From positions 1-64,000 of the forward strand of contig CAZDIU010000001.1 in the NCBI GenBank assembly GCA_964505535.1: a stretch of 64,000 bases of DNA, read 5' to 3'. This document shows, one piece after another, positions 59,020 to 64,000 of the stretch. Below the pieces are notes generated by a model. The model was not told the origin of the DNA, ran no database searches, and saw only the letters and a list, made by a program, of their open reading frames with translations. The position numbers were made by a program, and so were the translations under genes. The stretch comes from JAABRU01 sp964505535. Its GTDB lineage: Bacteria > Desulfobacterota > Desulfobacteria > Desulfobacterales > Desulfococcaceae. The first letter of the stretch is position 1. Each line of letters starts with the position of its first letter.

Positions 59020-59982
59020 ATGGAAAAACCGTTGGAAACACTTGTGAAACCTGCATCCCTGCGCAGGATTTTTCAGACTTTGGGGACCATGTATCTGATC
59101 TGGATCGGCATTTGCCTTTTCGTGTTTCATGCAGGCAATCTCCTCTCTTTGGATAAAAACACTTCCCATCTTTTTTCCCCTTTTTCCATCCTCTTTTTCC
59201 TGTTCCTTGCCTCCCTGCTTACAGCCATATTCATGATCAATGCCGAACCCCTGCTTCGGGAACATCACCGGTTTCGGAAAGCACTGCTGCTGCTGTGTGC
59301 TGCCATAAGTGCGGGACTGTTTGCCTTTGTCCGGATAAGCGGAAATCCCCATCTTTTTGTTTATATTGCAGGAACAGCCAATCTGCTGATCTTTGCCAAT
59401 CTGCTGGGTTCCTGGATTGCAGCGCCTTTGAAAAGACCCCCGGAACTGCTTCCGCTCTGTCTGGTCATGGCCTTTGTGGATATATTCAGCGTGGCAGGCG
59501 GCCCCAGCAAAGAAATTGCGGAAACTCTGGAAAAATACTACCGTTCGGGAATGAAAGGCCCCGCGCCTGCCGGGGATTTCATTGTGATCAAAATTCCGGT
59601 TCCGGGGCTGGAAAAACTGGTTCCCCTGTTTGGCCTTGCAGACTGGATCATTGTTGTTTTTCTGGCAGCTTATGCGGCAAAATTCACCATCCGCGACAAT
59701 ATCGCTGGGCAGAGTCTGAGCCGCATGGTGAAAGACAGTCGGCTGTCCTTCTATTTTCCCATTCCGGTAATCGGGCTGATCGCGGGAATTTTTCTGGCCC
59801 GGTTTCTGGAAATTTTTCTGCCAGCGCTTCCGGTCATTGTTTTGTTTTTTCTGACATATATTATGATAAAACACCCGGAAGTCAGAAAGCTGACGCCCTC
59901 TGACCGCAAAATGATGCTCATCACCCTTGCGGTAATGGCAGGTCTGCTGGCTGTGCGCTTTCTTCTTCTCCGGCAGTTTTGA
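59020..59982 (+). CDS. putative presenilin-like (GxGD-type) intramembrane aspartyl protease
   Basis: 320 aa from the ATG at 59020 (AAGGAG 9 nt upstream; an earlier ATG at 58987 lacks support). Eight or nine hydrophobic helices. Three features in the right order and spacing recall presenilin/signal-peptide-peptidase proteases: an Asp in a helix, VMAFVDIFSV with Asp144 (the YD position); GLADWIIVVF with Asp198 (the GxGD position); and PALP at 268-271. The segment after the first Asp, SVAGGPSKEI, followed by a hydrophilic loop of about 40 residues, also fits. The Tyr-to-Val and Gly-to-Ala changes make it divergent. If right, it cleaves transmembrane substrates in the inner membrane. It could alternatively be an uncharacterised membrane protein with chance matches. 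It is convergent with the K+ channel gene, 23 nt apart. Confidence 0.55.
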   Translation: MEKPLETLVKPASLRRIFQTLGTMYLIWIGICLFVFHAGNLLSLDKNTSHLFSPFSILFFLFLASLLTAIFMINAEPLLREHHRFRKALLLLCAAISAGLFAFVRISGNPHLFVYIAGTANLLIFANLLGSWIAAPLKRPPELLPLCLVMAFVDIFSVAGGPSKEIAETLEKYYRSGMKGPAPAGDFIVIKIPVPGLEKLVPLFGLADWIIVVFLAAYAAKFTIRDNIAGQSLSRMVKDSRLSFYFPIPVIGLIAGIFLARFLEIFLPALPVIVLFFLTYIMIKHPEVRKLTPSDRKMMLITLAVMAGLLAVRFLLLRQF

Positions 59983-60005
59983 GCAGGCGCCCAGCGCCGA
60001 TTCTG

Positions 60006-61709
60006 TCAGGCAGCGGACGTATATTTTTCATTAAAGCGTTTTTCAGCCTCTTCCGGCCCGATGAGAATCAGTTCATCATTTTTCTCCAGAATGATTTTGG
60101 GATCCGGATTGACCATCAGGCGCTCCCCTCTTTTGACAGCAATAACGCTGCATCCGGTTTCCTCACGGATTTTCATGTCAATAAGGGCTTTGTTTTCCAT
60201 GGCGGGACTCAGCGCATTGCGGAATACGTTCAGTCCTTCTGAAATCATCAGGATTTTGTCCGGTTTGAGCAGATTCATAATCGTGGTGGTGCACAGGGAA
60301 CTGAAGGACATGACCAGATTGGCTCCTGCGCGGTGAAGGGTGTTGATATTCCGATCCAGACTGGCACGGCTGATGATCTGCGCATCAGGCCGCAGCCTTC
60401 GGCAGTAAATGGTCAGGAATATGTTGAGATCATCATTATGGGTGGTGATGATGATGGAGGGCGTATCATTGATGCCAGCCTTTATGAGCACTTCCAGATC
60501 TCCCGCACTTCCCTGAATGATCTTGTAATCTTTGACAGCAATTCCCGGCTTTTTTTCCACCACCCGGTAATCAATGCCGCGGGCTTTCAGGGTTTCTGCA
60601 ACAGCCATGCCCACACGTCCTCCGCCCAGCACAAGCACAGGTCCTTTGGAAAGATTTTGGTATCCGTGACATCCAATCTGTCTGTCATACTGATCAAGCT
60701 GTTTTTCTGTTCCTGCCAGAACCAGCACCGTGGTTTCACTGATTCTCGTTGCAGGTGTGGGCATCATAAACTTGCCCTGATTCCAGATGCCCACCACAGT
60801 TACGCCTGTGTTCTCACGCAGACGGCTTTCCATCAGGGTTTTTCCCTGCAGAGGGGTTCGCATGGCCGGAGCTTCGGCGATGAGAAGTTCATCAAAACTG
60901 CCAATGACATTGGCTTTCATGCTCAGGCCCGGAACCCGCCTTGCCAGTGCCCTGCCCAGCATTTTGGTAAACTGGAAAACATGGGTGCTTCCGGCCAGAA
61001 GGAGAATATCCAGGGAATCATCCAAATCCGCATTGGTGACAGTAATCACACGCTCGGAACATTCCCGTATGGTAAAAATGATGTTGGTGCTGGTCACATC
61101 ATCATTGAGAACCACCACAAGTGCAGCCTGATGAATCCGAAGCCGCATGTAGGTTTCCGGATCATCCGGTTCCCCCACTGCCACATGATAGCCAAGATCA
61201 TGCAGATCCAGTGCCTGATGCAGATCCCGTGTCAGAATTACATAGTTAATCCCATACTGCCTGAATTTTTCTGTCAGGTTCGCTGCCACATCATCAAAAT
61301 GGGTCAAAATGATGTGATCCGACACTGTATCCGGCACAGAACGGGGCGCGCGCTCCCGGTTCTGTTTTTCCAGCCAGGGAGCATAGAAAAACTGTATGAA
61401 GGTGAAGGGCAGCATGACCATCAGAAAAACAATGCCGCTGAGCAGAACAATGATGGAAAACAGCTTTCCCAGATCACTGTGAAAGGTGATGTCCCCGAAG
61501 CCCAGGGTTGACATGACCGTGAGTGTCCAGTAAAGACCGGTAATCCATGAATACTGCCTGCCTTCATACAGCATGATGATATGAAACAGTATGCTGTAAA
61601 AGACAAAAAACAGTGTAATCAGCAGAAAAAACCTGAGCAGCAGTCTGGTGTTGGTTTTTCTGGTATTGCTTTTGAGCAGGGTCAGCAGTTGGGAAATTGC
61701 AAATTTCAT
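60006..61709 (-). CDS. potassium channel with two RCK (TrkA-N/TrkA-C) modules
   Basis: 567 aa from the ATG at 61709 (GAGGATCAG upstream; the longer reading to 61772 is rejected). Residues about 25-120 are a two-helix pore domain with pore helix and filter TLGFGDI (variant of TVGYGD) and inner helix IIVLLSGIVFLMVMLPFTF. The cytoplasmic part has a first RCK domain (about 130-320; HIILTHFDDVAANLTEKF) and a second (about 345-565) with an intact nucleotide motif VLVLGGGRVGMAVAETL, ending in a TrkA-C-like domain. RCK domains gate the channel in response to nucleotides or Ca2+. The Phe in the filter is unusual but occurs in related families. The first RCK lacks the GxGxxG loop. Confidence 0.9.
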   Translation of the reverse strand: MKFAISQLLTLLKSNTRKTNTRLLLRFFLLITLFFVFYSILFHIIMLYEGRQYSWITGLYWTLTVMSTLGFGDITFHSDLGKLFSIIVLLSGIVFLMVMLPFTFIQFFYAPWLEKQNRERAPRSVPDTVSDHIILTHFDDVAANLTEKFRQYGINYVILTRDLHQALDLHDLGYHVAVGEPDDPETYMRLRIHQAALVVVLNDDVTSTNIIFTIRECSERVITVTNADLDDSLDILLLAGSTHVFQFTKMLGRALARRVPGLSMKANVIGSFDELLIAEAPAMRTPLQGKTLMESRLRENTGVTVVGIWNQGKFMMPTPATRISETTVLVLAGTEKQLDQYDRQIGCHGYQNLSKGPVLVLGGGRVGMAVAETLKARGIDYRVVEKKPGIAVKDYKIIQGSAGDLEVLIKAGINDTPSIIITTHNDDLNIFLTIYCRRLRPDAQIISRASLDRNINTLHRAGANLVMSFSSLCTTTIMNLLKPDKILMISEGLNVFRNALSPAMENKALIDMKIREETGCSVIAVKRGERLMVNPDPKIILEKNDELILIGPEEAEKRFNEKYTSAA

Positions 61710-61789
61710 CTGATCCTCACTGAATATGCAGTTTAATATCTGCCGCGAAGACGCAAAGACACAAAGTTTCACAAAGGTTTAATGCCCGG

Positions 61790-61810
61790 TTATTTTTCAG
61801 ATTTCATATA
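61790..61810. repeat. solo end of the IS630-type element
   Basis: TTATTTTTCAGATTTCATAT plus A is identical to 35580-35600, the right end of the dead IS630-type element, and the next bases are similar (AATTTTTCCC versus CACTTTGCC). It may be the footprint of a lost copy, and it lies between two genes. Confidence 0.55.
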
Positions 61811-61826
61811 AATTTTTCCCAAAATG

Positions 61827-63572
61827 TCAGGGTTTTGTTTTTTCCCCGCACACGCCGCACAGTTGGCAGCCTTCCTTCATGGGACAGGGCGGAGATTGTC
61901 TGCTGTCCAGTGCCCGTTCATATTCCCCGCGCAGAAAGGATTTTTTCACACCGTGATCAACGAAATCCCAGGGAAACAGTTCATCGGCAAATCTTTCCCG
62001 GCAGACATAAAAATCCGTGTTCATCTCTGATTCCTTCATGGTTTTTGCCCAGTTTCCCCTGTTTTCGTGCAGATGAAGCAGCAGCCGGGAAAGTCTGCGG
62101 TCACCCCGTGACAGAAGAGCCTGAAAATATGCCTGCCGGGGAGCGTCATGGTCAAGGCGCACATTGGGAATTTTTTTCAGCACAGTTTTTATGATCTTCT
62201 GTTTCTCACGGAGGTTCTGCACATCTTCCATCGCAGCCCACTGAAAGGGCGTGACCGGTTTGGGAACAAAGCTGTTCAGGCTCACGGTGATGGTTCCGAT
62301 CCTGCCTTTGGCCCGGCTGGATTGCAGAAAACGCTGCCGGATTTTTTCGCACAAATCCGCAATGGCCAGCACGTCCGCCTCTGTTTCCGCGGGCAGACCA
62401 ATCATGAAATACAGTTTGATGTTGGGGATGCCATTGGAAACCAGCAGTTCAGCGGCATTCAGAATATCGTTCTCGCAAATCCCTTTGTTGATGACACGGC
62501 GCATCCGTTCCGAACCTGCATCCGGTGCAATGGTTGCAGTTTTCACATGGCTTTGCCGCAGGGTTTCCAGCAGTTGCGGAGTAAGCGCATCTGCGCGCAG
62601 GGAACTGAAGGAAATCCGGATGTCTGATTCTGCATACGCAGCGCAGAGTTCCCCGATGCCGGGCAGATCCGACACTGCCGCGCCCATGAGTCCGATTCTG
62701 TGCGTGTGTCTGCTCCCCTCTTCCATGCACTCTCTGAGCAAATCCGCAGGCCGGAACCGGGGCGGACGGTACACATAACCCGCACTGCAGAAACGGCACC
62801 CGTGGGGACAGCCTCTGCCGGTTTCCACCAGCCAGGTTTTGCTGAATGCGGTATTCTCCGTCAGCACTGCGGTGCAGGTTTTGGTATGGGAAAGGTCTTT
62901 GACAAACACCCGCTGAATCTTTCGGGGAACATCGCAGAGGGGCTCAAAAGAATCCAGTGTGCCGTCTTCCCGGCAGGCACAGCGGTAAAAGGCCGGGACA
63001 TACAGACCGGGAATGCTTTGGGCAAGTTTTTTGAGCATATCCCTGCGATTTGCATCCGGATCAAAAGCCTGAAAAAAAGGAGAGAGCAGAGCCTCAGCCT
63101 CACCGATCAGAAAGCAGTCCGCAAAATCCGCAATGGGTTCGGGATTGAGAAAACAGGCCACGCCTCCGGCCAGAATCAGGGGATGGGTTTCATCCCGCTG
63201 TGCCGCATCAAAGGGAAGCCCCGCGGATTCCAGCACAGTCAGAATATTGGGAAAATCGCTTTCAAAGGAAACGGAAAAGGCAATGACATGAAAATCGGAA
63301 AGCAGGCTGCCGGATTCCGCCGTGCGGATCCGGGCCGGTTCAGAGGAGACAGCATCCGGCACAAAGGCACGTTCGCACACCACATGCTCCATTTCATTGA
63401 GCAGCCGGTAAACGGTCTGAAATCCCAGATTGGACATGCCCGCAAAATAGGTGTTGGGATAAACCAGCGCGACGCGGATAAGCCCGCCCGGGTTTTTGCA
63501 GATGGCACCGCTTTCGGAAGACCGGGATGGATTTTTCAGAAATCCGGATTTTTTCTGTTTCATATTTTTCAT
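61827..63572 (-). CDS. radical SAM protein with B12-binding-like N-terminus
   Basis: 581 aa from the ATG at 63572; the open frame to 63782 overlaps the upstream gene and reads unlike protein. No strong Shine-Dalgarno; an ATG at 63563 is an alternative. The N-terminal part (about 30-190) is a B12-binding-like Rossmann domain (VALVYPNTYFAGMSNLGFQT, LILAGGVACFLNPEP). The radical SAM cluster is ETGRGCPHGCRFCSAGYVYR, followed by the GSERMRRVINKG and YFMIGLPAETEADV motifs of the Elp3-like superfamily. A Cys-rich tail CPMKEGCQLCGVC may bind a further cluster or zinc. It resembles the TIGR03960-type proteins of unknown function, often linked to DUF2344 proteins in tRNA or ribosome contexts; that link is from memory. 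Confidence 0.85.
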   Translation of the reverse strand: MKNMKQKKSGFLKNPSRSSESGAICKNPGGLIRVALVYPNTYFAGMSNLGFQTVYRLLNEMEHVVCERAFVPDAVSSEPARIRTAESGSLLSDFHVIAFSVSFESDFPNILTVLESAGLPFDAAQRDETHPLILAGGVACFLNPEPIADFADCFLIGEAEALLSPFFQAFDPDANRRDMLKKLAQSIPGLYVPAFYRCACREDGTLDSFEPLCDVPRKIQRVFVKDLSHTKTCTAVLTENTAFSKTWLVETGRGCPHGCRFCSAGYVYRPPRFRPADLLRECMEEGSRHTHRIGLMGAAVSDLPGIGELCAAYAESDIRISFSSLRADALTPQLLETLRQSHVKTATIAPDAGSERMRRVINKGICENDILNAAELLVSNGIPNIKLYFMIGLPAETEADVLAIADLCEKIRQRFLQSSRAKGRIGTITVSLNSFVPKPVTPFQWAAMEDVQNLREKQKIIKTVLKKIPNVRLDHDAPRQAYFQALLSRGDRRLSRLLLHLHENRGNWAKTMKESEMNTDFYVCRERFADELFPWDFVDHGVKKSFLRGEYERALDSRQSPPCPMKEGCQLCGVCGEKTKP

Positions 63573-63636
63573 AACATTGAATGATATGACTGCTGGGGGC
63601 AGGAACCGGATGCACAACCGTTTCCGCAAATGAATC

Positions 63637-64000
63637 TCACTGCTGCACACAGGCATTTTGCCTGCCGATCTGCATGGCAGCTTCCACTGCCCGGTTTCCG
63701 CCGCTCCGCTTGGCTTCGTACATGGCCAGATCCGCACGTTTGACAAAATTGTCCGAAGGTTCGTCCGGAGCCAGGGTGGCAATGCCCATGCTCAGGGTGA
63801 CAGCAAGCAGATCGCTGTTTTTGCACAAATGGCTGAAATGCCAACGGGAATTGAAATTTTTCCGGATACGGTCTGCCGTAAACAGGGCATTCTCCATGCC
63901 GGTTTCCGGCATCAGCACCATGAACTCATCCCCGCCGTAACGGAAAGCTGAATCAGCTTTGCGCAGACTTTCTCTCAGTATCTCTCCTACTGTGCAGATG
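63637..64000 (-). CDS. GGDEF domain protein, partial (N-terminus beyond window)
   Basis: The frame is open from the stop at 63637 to the window edge, so only the last 121 residues are seen. They are the C-terminal half of a GGDEF domain: the active-site FRYGGDEFMVLMPETGMENA is intact, followed by SMGIATLAPDE and ADLAMYEAKRSGGNRAVEA. It is expected to be an active diguanylate cyclase; the sensory part is not visible. The radical SAM gene starts 64 nt downstream on the same strand. It is the second GGDEF gene in the window. Confidence 0.9.
   Translation of the reverse strand, partial: ICTVGEILRESLRKADSAFRYGGDEFMVLMPETGMENALFTADRIRKNFNSRWHFSHLCKNSDLLAVTLSMGIATLAPDEPSDNFVKRADLAMYEAKRSGGNRAVEAAMQIGRQNACVQQ

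Noticed and set aside
61827..63782. 651-codon reading of the radical SAM gene starting at 63782
   Set aside because: The first 70 codons overlap the end of the GGDEF gene in another frame and lack protein character; conserved sequence starts after 63572.
1..64000. tRNA, rRNA or tmRNA genes
   Set aside because: I looked for cloverleaf-like arms and conserved T-loop sequences and saw none; a covariance search would be needed to exclude a divergent one.

Overview
The window looks like a chromosomal stretch of a sulfate-reducing deltaproteobacterium (Desulfobacterota, probably Desulfobacterales). This is an inference. It rests on the gene mix (exported Memo-AMMECR1 fusion, DUF3786 protein, sulfide-dependent Thi4, NifU-like scaffold, Uma2 and Rpn nucleases) and on the many short inverted-repeat elements between genes. 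No rRNA, tRNA or CRISPR array was seen.

Layout. 1-2.6 kb: the end of a small exported protein gene, then an exported Memo-AMMECR1 fusion. 2.7-4.5 kb: an alpha/beta-hydrolase fused to an AAA-type ATPase. 4.9-10.6 kb: a one-strand cluster of NTPases, made of a dynamin-like GTPase interrupted at a 12-G tract, a membrane-anchored small GTPase, its soluble paralogue and an unrecognised partner. A Uma2 nuclease follows on the other strand. 12.0-17.8 kb: a TPP-riboswitch-controlled thi4-thiC-thiD run continuing into an Rpn-type nuclease, a DUF3786 protein and rtcA. 18.2-21.4 kb: a diguanylate cyclase, a PilZ protein and lnt on the minus strand. 21.4-22.6 kb: a graveyard of small repeats. 22.6-24.8 kb: a thioesterase and gatB. 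24.9-30.8 kb: a glycerol-phosphate ABC transporter (ugpB, A, E with divergent ugpC) whose operon ends in a glycerol-1-phosphate dehydrogenase. 31-32 kb: a polyamine-type binding protein. 32.8-34.5 kb: an orphan TpsB transporter, followed by a dead IS630-type transposase.

35.9-54.9 kb is an AT-richer island on the minus strand carrying a Tc-type (ABC) toxin. It has a fused TcB-TcC cocoon protein of 2558 aa, a TcA pore protein of 3320 aa with an unusual peptidoglycan-binding-like N-terminus, and a coupled MNT nucleotidyltransferase. Upstream lies the remnant of a second TcB gene, separated from the intact one by a small dispersed repeat. The TcC tail combines an AHH/HNH-like segment with a long glycine-rich hydrophobic C-terminus.

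55.4-64 kb: tgt, a LysE-type exporter, a NifU-like protein, an aminotransferase, a probable presenilin-like GxGD intramembrane protease, a K+ channel with RCK domains, a B12-type radical SAM protein and the C-terminal part of a GGDEF protein.

At least seven families of small inverted-repeat (MITE-like) elements or palindromic repeats fill the intergenic spaces; several occur two or three times within the window. The best candidates for new biology are the GTPase cluster, the toxin island with its unusual effector tail and attached nucleotidyltransferase, and the presenilin-like protein.
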